Part shown: in pieces, positions 43,465 through 52,569 of the stretch
How positions within the stretch are numbered: position 1 is the stretch's first letter
How the letters are laid out: each line of letters starts with the position of its first letter
Source of the DNA: Caballeronia concitans
Lineage (GTDB): Bacteria > Pseudomonadota > Gammaproteobacteria > Burkholderiales > Burkholderiaceae
Direction: 5' to 3'
Length of the DNA: 52,647 nt
Assembly (NCBI RefSeq): GCF_001544615.1
Contig: NZ_FCNV02000019.1
Coordinates: 1-52,647, forward strand
Program-made: the position numbers and the translations under genes
Notes under the pieces: model-generated
What the model was told of the DNA's origin: nothing
Databases searched by the model: none
The model's input: only the letters and a program-made list of their open reading frames with translations

Positions 43465-44655
43465 TCAGAGCACGGCGGCCTTCGCGCGCAATGCTTCGAT
43501 CTGCATGTCGCTCAAGCCCGCTTCGCGCAGCAGGGCATCGCTGTGCTGCCCGAATGCGGGCGCGGCGAAAGGCTCGGGCAGCGGCGTCGCGCCGAAGCGC
43601 ACCGGATGCTTGAATCCGCGATATCCGCCGACGCCCGGATAGTCGAACCGCGCGACCATGTCTTCGGCGAGCACTTGAGGATCGTCGAACATGTCCTCGA
43701 TGCTGCGCGCGGCGGCGCACGGGACGGCATCGCCGAAAAGCGCTTCCCATTCGAGCGCCGAACGCCGTGCGAGCGCCGCGTGCAGCTTCGGCACGATTTC
43801 ATCGCGATGAATCGCGCGCTTGCGCACGGTGTCATAGCGTTCGTCGGTTGCGAGCGCATCGAGGCCGGTCAGCCCGCAGAGCGACTTCCAGAAGTGCGGC
43901 GTATTGGCGGAAAGGTACAGATAGCCTTCGCGCGTCGGATGAATGCCGGTGATGCCGCCCGAGCGCATGTCGCGGCCCACGTCCTTCGGTTCGCTGTCGG
44001 CCCAGATCATGCGCGCGGATTGCATCGTGAGCGCGCTGCGCAACAGCGATACGCCGACGTACTGGCCTTCGCCGCTCTTCTCGCGCGCGAACAGCGCCGA
44101 CGAGACGCTCGACGCCACCAGCGCCGCCGCGTAGTAATCGACCACCGATCCGTAAAGCACTTCGGGCGGACCGCCGGCGGGGCCTTGCAGCGCGCACATG
44201 CCGGTCATCGTTTGCAGAACCTGGTCGTAACCGGCCTTGTCCTTGTTCGGACCGGCTTCGCCGTAGCCCGTCACGGCGCAATAGACGAGACGCGGATTCA
44301 CGTCGCGCAACTGCTCGTACGCGATGCCGAGCCGCGCCGGCACGCTCGGGCGGAAATTGTGGACGAGCACGTCGGCTTCCTTGACGAGCGCCAGCAGCAC
44401 GTCGAGCGCCTCCGGTTGCTTGAGATCGAGCACGAGGCCGCGCTTGCCGCGATTCACGCCGAGAAACGCGCGGCTTTCGGCTTCGAGCGTCGACGGATAC
44501 TTGCGCAGATTGTCGCCCGTGGGCGGTTCGATCTTGATGACTTCCGCGCCCTGATCCGCGAGCAGCGTGCAGCCGTACGGCCCGGCGATATAGGCGCTCA
44601 GATCGAGCACACGGACGCCCGAAAGCGGTCCGCCCCGTCCTGCCTGTTGTCCCAT
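43465..44655 (-). CDS. Class III CoA-transferase (CaiB/BaiF family)
   Basis: A 396-residue enzyme. N-terminal GPLSGVRVLDLSAYIAGPYG, KIEPPTGDNLRKYPS, KQPEALDVLLALVKEADVLV and NFRPSVPARLGI are typical. The catalytic aspartate probably lies in GSVVDYYAA. It transfers CoA between carboxylates without an acyl-phosphate step. Immediately upstream (15 bases) is the CitE-like lyase gene. Together they would activate an organic acid (hydroxy-acid) as its thioester and cleave it. Confidence 0.9.
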   Translation of the reverse strand: MGQQAGRGGPLSGVRVLDLSAYIAGPYGCTLLADQGAEVIKIEPPTGDNLRKYPSTLEAESRAFLGVNRGKRGLVLDLKQPEALDVLLALVKEADVLVHNFRPSVPARLGIAYEQLRDVNPRLVYCAVTGYGEAGPNKDKAGYDQVLQTMTGMCALQGPAGGPPEVLYGSVVDYYAAALVASSVSSALFAREKSGEGQYVGVSLLRSALTMQSARMIWADSEPKDVGRDMRSGGITGIHPTREGYLYLSANTPHFWKSLCGLTGLDALATDERYDTVRKRAIHRDEIVPKLHAALARRSALEWEALFGDAVPCAAARSIEDMFDDPQVLAEDMVARFDYPGVGGYRGFKHPVRFGATPLPEPFAAPAFGQHSDALLREAGLSDMQIEALRAKAAVL

Positions 44656-44670
44656 CTGACTTCTCCTTTC

Positions 44671-45564
44671 TCAAATGCCTGCGCAGGCGCGCTGTTCTTC
44701 CGAGAGCAGGCCGAGCCGCGCCGCGTCCGCGACGAGCGAGCGCGCCCGTTCGACGAACGGCGGATCGATCATCGTTCCATCGACGACATACGCGCCGATG
44801 CCTTGCGCGTCCGCGTCGCGCGCCGCCTGCACCACGCGCACGGCATGCGCGATGTCGTCATCGGACGGACGGAACACCTCGTTGGCAATCGCGATCTGGC
44901 TCGGATGAATGCAGCTCTTGCCGATGAAGCCGAACGCGCGCGCCATCTGCGCTTCGGCGCGAAAGCCGTCGATGTCCTTGATGTTGGCGAATGCGGTGTC
45001 GTAGGCGAACACGCCGGCTTCGCCCGCCGCGACGCGCAGCGCGAACATCGCCTGCTGGATCGCGGCGGTTTCCCGGCGCGCGATCGAAAGCGGCTCGAAG
45101 AGATCGCCGAGGCCGAGTTGCAGTCCGGCGACGCGCGGATGCGCGAGCGCCAGTTCCGCCGCGTGGCGCAATGCACGGGGCGATTCGACGTTCAGCAGCA
45201 GCCCGATCGGCGCGGTGACGCCGTTCGCGCGCTCCGCCGCTTCGAGCGCGGCAGCGGCGGCGCGGACGTCGTCGGGATGTTCCGGCTTCGGCAGGTTGAC
45301 GAGCGATACGCCGTTGCGCGCGACCGCTTCGATGTCGGCGGCGAAATACGGTGTCGAGAGCGCATTGACGCGCACGATCAGCGTCTTGCGGCTCGCGCGG
45401 GCGTCGTCGGCGGCGAGCAGCGCGCGCAGATCGGTGCGCGCCTGCGGCTTGCGCTCCGGCGAAACGGCGTCTTCCAGATCGAACGACAGGGCGTCGGCGG
45501 CGCTGGCGAGCGCCTTGGCGAAGAGTTCCGGGCGCGAGGCCGGGACGAAGAGCTTGCTTCTCAT
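44671..45564 (-). CDS. CitE-like lyase (HpcH/HpaI aldolase family)
   Basis: A 297-residue enzyme. Motifs: SKLFVPASRPELFAKALASA, SFDLEDAV (Mg-binding acidic residues), LIVRVNAL, LQLGLGDLFEP and FGFIGKSCIHPSQI. Relatives cleave citryl-, malyl- or citramalyl-CoA. GGGAGACGT precedes the ATG at 45564; the frame extends upstream without a better site. It is first in the operon opposite a LysR gene. With the CoA-transferase it suggests cleavage of a beta-hydroxyacyl-CoA to acetyl-CoA plus a keto acid. Confidence 0.88.
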   Translation of the reverse strand: MRSKLFVPASRPELFAKALASAADALSFDLEDAVSPERKPQARTDLRALLAADDARASRKTLIVRVNALSTPYFAADIEAVARNGVSLVNLPKPEHPDDVRAAAAALEAAERANGVTAPIGLLLNVESPRALRHAAELALAHPRVAGLQLGLGDLFEPLSIARRETAAIQQAMFALRVAAGEAGVFAYDTAFANIKDIDGFRAEAQMARAFGFIGKSCIHPSQIAIANEVFRPSDDDIAHAVRVVQAARDADAQGIGAYVVDGTMIDPPFVERARSLVADAARLGLLSEEQRACAGI

Positions 45565-45608
45565 ACGTCTCCCTTGCTTTAGTATGCCGGTCAGTCTACG
45601 TTCGCTCA

Positions 45609-45644
45609 CGTTTTAGATAAACTATCCGCGTCTATCTTAAAACG
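45609..45644. promoter_or_regulatory. Inverted repeat in LysR/CitE divergent promoter
   Basis: CGTTTTAGATA at 45609-45619 is mirrored by TATCTTAAAACG at 45633-45644 with one extra base. It lies in a strikingly AT-rich 96-base gap between divergent genes. The size and symmetry fit a LysR recognition site overlapping promoters of both genes. The bound protein is most likely the product of 45661-46551. Confidence 0.55.
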
Positions 45645-45660
45645 AAAGAAAAGCTAGCTT

Positions 45661-46551
45661 ATGGAGACGGCATTCCTGTCCAACCTCCTGCTCGTCGTCG
45701 ATACAGGTTCGATGGCGGAAGCCGCGCGGCGCGTCGGCGTGACGCCGGCTGCCATTGCACAGCAAATGTCGGCGCTCGAACGCGAGCTGGGTGTCGCGCT
45801 CCTGACGCGATCGGGCCGCACGGTGATGCCGACGGAGGCGGGATATCGCGTGATCGAGCGGGCGCGCGGCCTCGTCGCCGATCTCGCGGAATTGAAGGCG
45901 CACGCGCTGGAAGGCGAGGCGACGGGGGAATTGCGTATCGGCACCATCACGACGGCGCTTTTGAGCCTGCTGCCCGATGTGCTTGCCAACTTCGCACGCG
46001 CGTTCCCGCGCGCGAAGCTGCTGATTCGGGCGGGTACGTCGATGGAGCTATACGACACGCTTCAGCGCGGCGACCTCGATGTCGCCATCTGCCTCCATCC
46101 GGCTTTCGCGCTGCCGAAGGCGTACGACTGGCACCTGCTGCGAGAAGAGCCGCTGGTCGTGCTCGCGCCCGCGCGGCTCGCCGGCGAGGACCCGCACGAA
46201 CTGCTTCAGCGTGAGCCGTTCATCCGCTACGACCGCACGCTCGGCGGCGGCAAGCAGGCGGATCAGTACTTGCGTGCCGCGCGGATCGTGCCGAACGAAC
46301 TCTTCGAACTGAACTCGCTGATGGCGATTGCGATGATGGTCGATCGCGGACTGGGGGTATCGCTCGTGCCGGATATCGTCTCGCCGATGACGTCCGCGCT
46401 GTCGGTCGTGCAGCTCGCGTTGCCGGTCCGGGCGGAGCCGCGCCGCTTCGGCATGGTCTGGCAGCGGGCGTCGCCGCGCGCGCGGCTCATCTACGGCCTG
46501 ATGCAATGCGCCGATGAAGTGATCGCGGCGAGCGTGGTCAACGGTGGCTGA
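45661..46551 (+). CDS. LysR-family regulator of the CoA-transferase operon
   Basis: A 296-residue regulator. The helix-turn-helix is GSMAEAARRVGVTPAAIAQQ (about 17-36), then LLTRSGRTVMPTEAGYRVIE, and an effector domain (GELRIGTITTALLSLLPDVL onward; RGLGVSLVPDIVSP near the end). The weak ribosome region GAAAGAAAAGC precedes the ATG. It is divergent from the CitE/CoA-transferase/amidohydrolase/AtoE operon and probably activates it when the substrate is present. Confidence 0.9.
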   Translation: METAFLSNLLLVVDTGSMAEAARRVGVTPAAIAQQMSALERELGVALLTRSGRTVMPTEAGYRVIERARGLVADLAELKAHALEGEATGELRIGTITTALLSLLPDVLANFARAFPRAKLLIRAGTSMELYDTLQRGDLDVAICLHPAFALPKAYDWHLLREEPLVVLAPARLAGEDPHELLQREPFIRYDRTLGGGKQADQYLRAARIVPNELFELNSLMAIAMMVDRGLGVSLVPDIVSPMTSALSVVQLALPVRAEPRRFGMVWQRASPRARLIYGLMQCADEVIAASVVNGG

Positions 46552-46591
46552 CCGTGGCCTCCCTGGATGCGCCGGCCTGAGAGCCTCGCGC

Positions 46592-47410
46592 TCAGTTTTC
46601 CCGCGCGCCGCTTGCATTTAGTTCGACGATCGCGTCGAGCGCACCGCTCACCATCCCGCGCACGACCGGCTCCACTTTCCGCGCGACCTCGGGCAGATAG
46701 TCGAACGGTGCATCCTCGCTCATGTAGGTGGACTGGCACATCTCCAGCTGCACCGCATGCACGCCGTCCTGCGGCGCGCCGGCGTGCCGCGTGATGTAGC
46801 CGCCTTTGAAGCGGCCGTTCGCAATCCACGTGAACGGGCTCGCGGCGGCGGCGCGCTGCACCGCTTCCTGCACCGGGGGCGCGGCGGTGCGGCCATCCTG
46901 CGTGCCGATGTTCAGATCCGGCAGCTTGCCTTCGAACAGGCGCGGCAGCACGCTCGCGATCGAATGCGCTTCCCACAGCAGCACGTTGCGATGCTGGCTG
47001 CGCAGGCGCGTCAGTTCATCGCGAAGGGCGTCGTGATACGGCTGCCAGTACGTGGCCACGCGGCGATCGCGCTCGGCCGCGTCGGGCGCGCAGCCATCGC
47101 GATACAGCGGCGCGCCGCGAAACGTTTCGGTCGGGCACAGCGACGTCGTGGTCTGCCCGGGATAGAGGCTCTCGTCGTTCGACGGCCGGTTCAGGTCGAT
47201 CACGTAGCGCGACACGCGCGCGCCGAGGATCGTCGCGCCGAGCGCGCGGGCGAATCCGTAGAGGCGGTCGAGATGCCAGTCGGTATCCGCGACCGTCAGC
47301 GCGACCTCCGTGTACCGGTCGCGCAAAGCGTCGGGAATGTGCTTGCCGAGATGCGGAATGGAGATCATCAGCGGCGCATCGCCGCGTTCGAGTGAGAAGA
47401 GATCGGTCAT
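46592..47410 (-). CDS. hutG: N-formylglutamate amidohydrolase
   Basis: A 272-residue enzyme of the N-formylglutamate deformylase family. It catalyses N-formyl-L-glutamate to formate and glutamate, the last step of the five-step histidine pathway. Motifs: MISIPHLGKHIP, DTDWHLDRLYGF, VIDLNRP, LLWEAHSIAS and FKGGYITRHAG. It follows HutF by 28 bases and is the last gene of the operon. Together with HutF (which makes formylglutamate) the assignment is firm. Confidence 0.93.
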   Translation of the reverse strand: MTDLFSLERGDAPLMISIPHLGKHIPDALRDRYTEVALTVADTDWHLDRLYGFARALGATILGARVSRYVIDLNRPSNDESLYPGQTTTSLCPTETFRGAPLYRDGCAPDAAERDRRVATYWQPYHDALRDELTRLRSQHRNVLLWEAHSIASVLPRLFEGKLPDLNIGTQDGRTAAPPVQEAVQRAAAASPFTWIANGRFKGGYITRHAGAPQDGVHAVQLEMCQSTYMSEDAPFDYLPEVARKVEPVVRGMVSGALDAIVELNASGAREN

Positions 47411-47438
47411 GATGGCTGGGATCGGATGACGGTTGCGT

Positions 47439-48839
47439 TCAGGCGTCGGCGAGAAGCTGCGCCAGCGCCCGGCGATAGTCCGCGTAATGCCTGGCTTCGT
47501 CGCGATGACGGCGCTCGTGGATCACGCGCTCGCCGCCGACGAAGACATCGCGCACCGGCGTTTCGCCGTGTTCGCAGAAGACGGCGGACGAGAGCCAGGT
47601 CGCGCTGGTCTGTTCGGCGAGAGCGGGATGGTCGGAATCGAGCACGATCCAGTCCGCCCGCGCGCCTTGTTCGAGCGCGCCGACGGCACGGCCGGCCGCG
47701 CGCGCGCCGCCCGCGAGCGCGCCCCGGAACAGGCGGTCGGCGACATGCGAAGTCTGCGGCGAAGCCAGCACGTTGCGCTGACGCCGCGCGAGCCGCTGGC
47801 CGTATTCCAGCAGGCGCAGTTCCGCGCGCCAGTCCACGCCGATATGGCTGTCCGAGCCCACGCCGAACGCGCCGCCCGCATCGAGATAATCGAACGCGGG
47901 GAACAGGCCGTCGCCGAGATTGGCTTCGGTCGTGAGGCACAGGCCCGCAATCGCGCCGCTCTTCGCGAGCGCGAGCGTTTCGCGTTCGTCGACGTGCGTC
48001 GCATGCACGAGGCACCAGCGCGCGTCGACGTCGAAACGATCGAGCAGCCATTGCACGGGCCGCGCGCCGAGCGCCGCGAGGCAGGCATCGACTTCCGCTG
48101 TCTGCTCCGCGACGTGGATGTGCACCGGCGCGCCGGGCGACATCGCATCGAGCCCTTCGAGCGCGGCGCGCAACGTCTCCTCCGACACGGCGCGCAACGA
48201 ATGCGGCGCGATGCCGTAACGCAGCGCGCCGTGCTCCGGACGCGCCGCGCGCAGCGTGGCGAGAAGCTCGAGGAAGGCGTCGGTCGTGTTGATGAAGCGG
48301 CGCTGGTCGGCGCGCGGCGGCTCTGCGCCGAAGCCGCTGTACTGGTAGAGCACCGGCAGCATCGTCATGCCGATGCCCGTTTCGCTCGCGGCGTCCACGA
48401 CGCGCTCCGCCATCTCGGCGGGATGCGCGTGGCGGCTGCCGTCCTGCGCGTGATGAACGTAGTGGAACTCGCACACGGACGTATAGCCCGCCTTGAGCAT
48501 CTCGACGTACAGCCAGCGCGCAATCGCGCCGAGCGTCTCGGGCGTGATGCGCGCGGCGAAGCGGTACATCAGGTCGCGCCAGCTCCAGAAACTGTCCGTC
48601 GGGTTGGCGCGATATTCGGTGAGGCCGGCCATCGCGCGCTGAAACGCGTGCGAGTGCAGGTTCGGCATGCCGGGCATGACCGGCCCCGCCGCACGCGCGG
48701 CATCCGGCGGCGCGGCAGGCGTATCGGGCGTGACGGCGACGAGCGTGCCCGCATCGTTCCATTCGAGCAGCACGTTGGTGCGCCAACCGTCCGGCAACAG
48801 CGCGTGCGCGGCGAACAGCGATTTCGTGGATGAATTCAT
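47439..48839 (-). CDS. hutF: Formimidoylglutamate deiminase
   Basis: A 466-residue amidohydrolase that converts N-formimino-L-glutamate to N-formyl-L-glutamate and ammonia. The metal HxH motif is GMPNLHSHAFQRAM; further ligands lie in HIHVAEQTAEVD and LCLTTEANLGDGLFP, and the late GVGSDSHIGVDWRAELRLLE holds the Asp ligand. TGSDS-type closure and length fit HutF. The ATG at 48839 overlaps the HutD stop (ATGA). Its presence defines the five-step route through formylglutamate, matching HutG. Confidence 0.93.
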   Translation of the reverse strand: MNSSTKSLFAAHALLPDGWRTNVLLEWNDAGTLVAVTPDTPAAPPDAARAAGPVMPGMPNLHSHAFQRAMAGLTEYRANPTDSFWSWRDLMYRFAARITPETLGAIARWLYVEMLKAGYTSVCEFHYVHHAQDGSRHAHPAEMAERVVDAASETGIGMTMLPVLYQYSGFGAEPPRADQRRFINTTDAFLELLATLRAARPEHGALRYGIAPHSLRAVSEETLRAALEGLDAMSPGAPVHIHVAEQTAEVDACLAALGARPVQWLLDRFDVDARWCLVHATHVDERETLALAKSGAIAGLCLTTEANLGDGLFPAFDYLDAGGAFGVGSDSHIGVDWRAELRLLEYGQRLARRQRNVLASPQTSHVADRLFRGALAGGARAAGRAVGALEQGARADWIVLDSDHPALAEQTSATWLSSAVFCEHGETPVRDVFVGGERVIHERRHRDEARHYADYRRALAQLLADA

Positions 48840-49384
48840 GAGTCGGCTTCCGTATCCAGCGACGCGCACACCAGCACGCCGTCTCCTTGTATATCGATCT
48901 CGACGGAATGCGCCCCGTCGATGCGCAGCGTGTCGAATCGGCTCAGCGCGATGCGCGTCTCACCGGCCCGCACGTCGAACGAACCCTGAGCGCAAAGCAG
49001 CAACGCCGTGTCGGTGCCGAGCGCCCGGCGGCCCGGCGTGCGCAGGCGTTCGACCGAAGCGCGCGCGGCGCCGCGATACGTCATCAGGTTGAACACCCGC
49101 ACCGGGCCGCTCGCGAGTTGTGCCGCAATTGGCGCGTCGCCGGCGAAGCGGGCAACGTCGAATGCACGCAGCACGCCGTGGCTGCCGAGCGTCACGCCTG
49201 CGCCGTCGAGCACCATCAACAGGCGGTCGATGCCGTCGAAGCGGGAGAACGGCCCGTCGCGATCGATATCGGCGATGCTCGCGCGCCAGGCGTTCGCGCG
49301 GGACGCGACTTCGCGCGTGACGCCGCCGCCGTTCTTCCACGGCGACGCCACGAGCGCGTCGCCGCGTATCAAGGTCAGGTTCAT
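48836..49384 (-). CDS. hutD: HutD family protein
   Basis: A 182-residue cupin-like protein of the HutD/Ves family. It has [14 protein letters not shown] near the N-terminus, [19 protein letters not shown] and FNLMTYRG. HutD is found in hut operons of many proteobacteria and is thought to limit excess hut activity, possibly by binding formylglutamate; its biochemistry is not settled. The start overlaps the ATPase stop (ATGA) and its stop overlaps hutF. Confidence 0.9.
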   Translation of the reverse strand: MNLTLIRGDALVASPWKNGGGVTREVASRANAWRASIADIDRDGPFSRFDGIDRLLMVLDGAGVTLGSHGVLRAFDVARFAGDAPIAAQLASGPVRVFNLMTYRGAARASVERLRTPGRRALGTDTALLLCAQGSFDVRAGETRIALSRFDTLRIDGAHSVEIDIQGDGVLVCASLDTEADS

Positions 49385-50145
49385 GCGCGCGACAGCACGG
49401 CCTGCAGGAAAGAGCGCGTGCGGGGCTGCGAGGGAGCCGAGAAAATCTGCGCGGGCGGTCCCGCTTCGACGATCTCGCCGCCGTCCATCACGACCACGAC
49501 ATCCGCCACTTCCTTCGCGAAGCCCATCTCGTGCGTGACGACGAGCATGGTCATGCCTTCGGAGGCGAGCAGCTTCATCACCTGCAGCACTTCGCCCACG
49601 AGCTCGGGGTCGAGCGCCGAAGTCGGCTCGTCGAAGAGCATGACGCGCGGCTGCATCGCCAAAGCCCGCGCGATGGCGACGCGCTGCTTCTGGCCGCCCG
49701 ACAGGCTCGCGGGCATGGCATCCGCCTTGTGCTCCAGACCCACCTTCTTGAGCAGCGCGAGCGCGGCGGCTTCCGCGTCGGCTTTCGATGCGCCGCGCAG
49801 CATGCGCGGACCCACCGTGATGTTGTGCAGCACCGAGAGATGCGGGAACAGGTTGAACGACTGGAACACCATGCCCACTTCGGTGCGCAGCGCGTTGAGC
49901 GAGCGCTCCTTGAGCATCGCGCCGTGATCGACGAGCCGTTGGCCGCAGATATCGATCGTGCCGCGCTCGGGCTGCTCCAACCCGTTGCAGCAGCGCAGGA
50001 ACGTGCTCTTGCCGGAACCGCTCGGCCCGATCACGACCACGACCTGGCTCGGCTGAATGTCGAAGTCGATGCCGTTCAGCACGCGATGCGGCCCGAACGA
50101 CTTCGTGAGTTCGCGAATGCTGACGATAGGTTGAGCGCTGCTCAT
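49381..50145 (-). CDS. Polar amino acid ABC transporter ATP-binding protein
   Basis: A 254-residue ATPase of the HisP/GlnQ group. Walker [10 protein letters not shown], signature LSGGQKQR, Walker B VMLFDEP, and [14 protein letters not shown]. The ATG at 50145 overlaps the permease stop (ATGA). As part of a hut operon it most probably energises uptake of histidine or urocanate-related compounds. Confidence 0.92.
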   Translation of the reverse strand: MSSAQPIVSIRELTKSFGPHRVLNGIDFDIQPSQVVVVIGPSGSGKSTFLRCCNGLEQPERGTIDICGQRLVDHGAMLKERSLNALRTEVGMVFQSFNLFPHLSVLHNITVGPRMLRGASKADAEAAALALLKKVGLEHKADAMPASLSGGQKQRVAIARALAMQPRVMLFDEPTSALDPELVGEVLQVMKLLASEGMTMLVVTHEMGFAKEVADVVVVMDGGEIVEAGPPAQIFSAPSQPRTRSFLQAVLSRA

Positions 50146-50810
50146 TGCACCATGCCTCCTGCGCGCAGCCGGCGCTCGACGCGATGAAGAATGAAGTTGG
50201 TCGCCTGCGTGAGCACGAGGTAGACGAGCGCGATCACGATATAGACCTCCAGCGACCGGTACGACACGCTGATGATCTTCTGGCCTTCGTGCATGAGATC
50301 GTGAATGGTCAGGAGCGACACCAGCGCCGAGTTCTTGATGAGCGCGATGAACTCGTTGCCGAGCGGCGGAATCATGCGCACGATGGCCTGCGGCAGAATG
50401 ATCGCGCGCATGGCCTGTCCCGACGACATGCCGATGGAGCGCGCCGCTTCCATCTGTCCGCGATCCACGGACTGAATCGCGCCGCGCACGATCTCCGACA
50501 CGTAGGCCGCCGAATACAGCCCGAGCCCGAGCATGCCGCACACGAACGCGGGCAGCAGGATGTCGAATTGCGGCAAGCCGAAGAACAGCAGGAACAACTG
50601 CACGAGCAGCGGCGTGCCGCGAAAGAAGATCAGGTAGCCGGTGCAAAAGCCGTAGACGAGCCGCCGCTGCGGATGGAGCCGGCCGATGCCGATCAGGAGG
50701 CCGAGCAGGCACGAGAGCACGAGCGCGGCGGCGGTCACTTCCACCGTGACCAGCGCGCCGTGCGCGATATCGGCCCAACCGGCGAAGGCCGGTGTGAAGT
50801 CGAGTTGCAT
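50142..50810 (-). CDS. Polar amino acid ABC transporter permease
   Basis: A 222-residue inner-membrane permease of the HisM/HisQ/GlnP family, about five helices. It has [39 protein letters not shown] and the coupling loop [20 protein letters not shown]. Only one permease gene is present, so it probably forms a homodimer. GAATCCGACTC precedes the ATG at 50810 without an obvious strong site. It is 17 bases after the binding-protein stop. Confidence 0.92.
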   Translation of the reverse strand: MQLDFTPAFAGWADIAHGALVTVEVTAAALVLSCLLGLLIGIGRLHPQRRLVYGFCTGYLIFFRGTPLLVQLFLLFFGLPQFDILLPAFVCGMLGLGLYSAAYVSEIVRGAIQSVDRGQMEAARSIGMSSGQAMRAIILPQAIVRMIPPLGNEFIALIKNSALVSLLTIHDLMHEGQKIISVSYRSLEVYIVIALVYLVLTQATNFILHRVERRLRAGGMVQ

Positions 50811-50827
50811 GAGTCGGATTCGCCGGA

Positions 50828-51601
50828 TTACTTCGCGCTTGCCGTGGTGCTGGCGCTCGTGCTGAACCACTTCTTGACGATGGTGTCGTAGGTGCCGTCC
50901 GCCTTGATCTTCGCGAGCGCGGCATTCATCTGGTCGCGCAGTTGCGGTTCGTCCTTGCGCACCGCGATGCCATACGCTTCGGTCGTCAGCTCCTTGTCGA
51001 GCACGCGGAAGCCGGGGCGCGTGCGCACGAACTGGTACGCGGCGGGCTTGCCGGTGACGGCGGCGTCGGCACGGCCGATACCGACGAGATCGAACATCTC
51101 CTGGTTCTTTTCCACTTCCACGCGCTGCACTTGCGGATAGTTGTCGCGCAGGAAATTGACCGACTTCGTGCCGACCTGCACGGTCACTTTCTTGCCGTTG
51201 AGATCGGCGAGCGTCTTGATCGGCGAGTCCGCCTTGACGAGCGCGGAGAGACCGCCCGCGAAATACGACTGCGTGAAATCGACGACCTGCGCGCGCTCCG
51301 GCGTGATGTAGATGCCCGAGATCGCCGCGTCGAAGCGCTTCGCCACGAGACCCGGAATCAGACCCTTGAAGTCGATGTCCGTCCACTGGACCTGCTTGCC
51401 CATTGCCTTGGCGAGCGCGTTCATGATGTCGATGTCGAAGCCGGTGCGCTGGCCCTTGTCGACGAATTCCATCGGCGGGAAGGTCGCGTCGGTCGCGACG
51501 TTGAGCACGTTCGAATCCTGCGCGGATGCCGTGCCGGGCGCGATCGCCGTCAGCAGCGCCATGCCGAGGCTCGCAGCAGAAAGAAGGCTTTTCAGTTTCA
51601 T
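50828..51601 (-). CDS. Polar amino acid-binding periplasmic protein
   Basis: A 257-residue solute-binding protein with a signal peptide (cleaved about residue 27, ASAQ). The SBP_bac_3 fold is seen in [40 protein letters not shown] and [20 protein letters not shown]. It is first of the transport genes and follows the IclR gene by 38 bases. Histidine is the expected ligand by context; other basic or polar amino acids are possible. Confidence 0.92.
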   Translation of the reverse strand: MKLKSLLSAASLGMALLTAIAPGTASAQDSNVLNVATDATFPPMEFVDKGQRTGFDIDIMNALAKAMGKQVQWTDIDFKGLIPGLVAKRFDAAISGIYITPERAQVVDFTQSYFAGGLSALVKADSPIKTLADLNGKKVTVQVGTKSVNFLRDNYPQVQRVEVEKNQEMFDLVGIGRADAAVTGKPAAYQFVRTRPGFRVLDKELTTEAYGIAVRKDEPQLRDQMNAALAKIKADGTYDTIVKKWFSTSASTTASAK

Positions 51602-51639
51602 GGTGTGGGCTCCAGAGTGTGTGGTCGTCGTTGAGTGAG

Positions 51640-52389
51640 TCAGGCGGATTGCAGCCGGGCGGAGATGCTGTTGGCCGTGCGCACGGTCCAGTCGGCGAGT
51701 TGCCGCTCGCGGCCCGCGGCGCGCGAGGACGGGGCCATCAGCGTGATCGATGCGGTCGCGCCCGCGCCGCGCGACACGCGGCGGAACACGGGTGCGCTCA
51801 CGCCCCAGACGCCGGGATCGACTTCGCTGTCGCTCACGGCGTAACCGCGCGCGCGGATGCGCTCCAGTTCCGCTTCGAGCGCGCCGCGCGCGGCGGGGTC
51901 GTCGGCGAACTGGCGATCGAGCGCTTCGTTGCGCGTTTTCTCGGACATGAACGCGAGCAGCGACTTGGCGGATGCGCCCGCGCGCAGCGGCACCGCGCGG
52001 CCTTTTTCGAACGAGCAGCGCAGCGAGTGGGTGCTCTCGATCATTTCCAGGCAGATCACCTGATCGTTGATGGCGACGATGAGTCCGACGCTCTCCTGCG
52101 TCGCGCGCGAGAGCTGCACCATGCCGTCGCGGCTCGCTTCGACCAGCATCGAATTGACGTCGAAGCCGAGCGCGAGCTGCAGGCTCACGGGGCCGGGCGC
52201 ATAGTAGCCCGCGTCCTCCGTCACGAAGCCCCAGCGCTTGAGCAGCGCGACCTGGCGATAGAGCGTGCTTTGCGCGAGACCGGTCGCGCCGAGCATGTCC
52301 TTCACGGACATGGCCTTGCCGTGGCTCGCGAGCGCGGTGAGCACGAGCAGCAGGCGCTCGGCGCCGATAACGGTGGATTCCTGTGTCAC
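51640..52389 (-). CDS. IclR-family regulator at head of hut operon
   Basis: A 249-residue regulator. The winged helix-turn-helix is VIGAERLLLVLTALASHGKA through SVKDMLGATGLAQSTLYRQV; the effector domain has GFDVNSMLVEASRDGMVQLS and GASAKSLLAFMSEKT. A GTG at 52389 gives family-typical length; the longer upstream frame reads poorly. It lies in the same direction just ahead of the transporter and hut genes, so it probably controls the operon, replacing the usual HutC. Urocanate or histidine as effector is inference. Confidence 0.87.
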   Translation of the reverse strand: MTQESTVIGAERLLLVLTALASHGKAMSVKDMLGATGLAQSTLYRQVALLKRWGFVTEDAGYYAPGPVSLQLALGFDVNSMLVEASRDGMVQLSRATQESVGLIVAINDQVICLEMIESTHSLRCSFEKGRAVPLRAGASAKSLLAFMSEKTRNEALDRQFADDPAARGALEAELERIRARGYAVSDSEVDPGVWGVSAPVFRRVSRGAGATASITLMAPSSRAAGRERQLADWTVRTANSISARLQSA

Positions 52390-52569
52390 GTTGAGTGTTG
52401 CCTGAAGGGAAGCGATCGCGATAACGCAGAATGCCACGTCACTCCCGCCGGACAAAAATAGGATTCCCGGCTGGTGAGAATAAGGGGCTAGGGTTTGCAC
52501 TGATGGTTGTTGGGGGCGTGAGGGGAGAAGCACTTTGGTGAAGCGCGATTGCTTCAAGGGCGACGCTGA

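Noticed and set aside
42529-45582. Plus-strand open frame of 1017 codons antisense to the CoA-transferase operon
   Set aside because: Same artefact: it mirrors four well-supported minus-strand genes and has shadow composition.
46577-46599. Possible terminator CTGAG-N9-CTCAG-TTTT between LysR and hutG
   Set aside because: Five-base stem, short T-run, and it overlaps the hutG stop; too weak to call.
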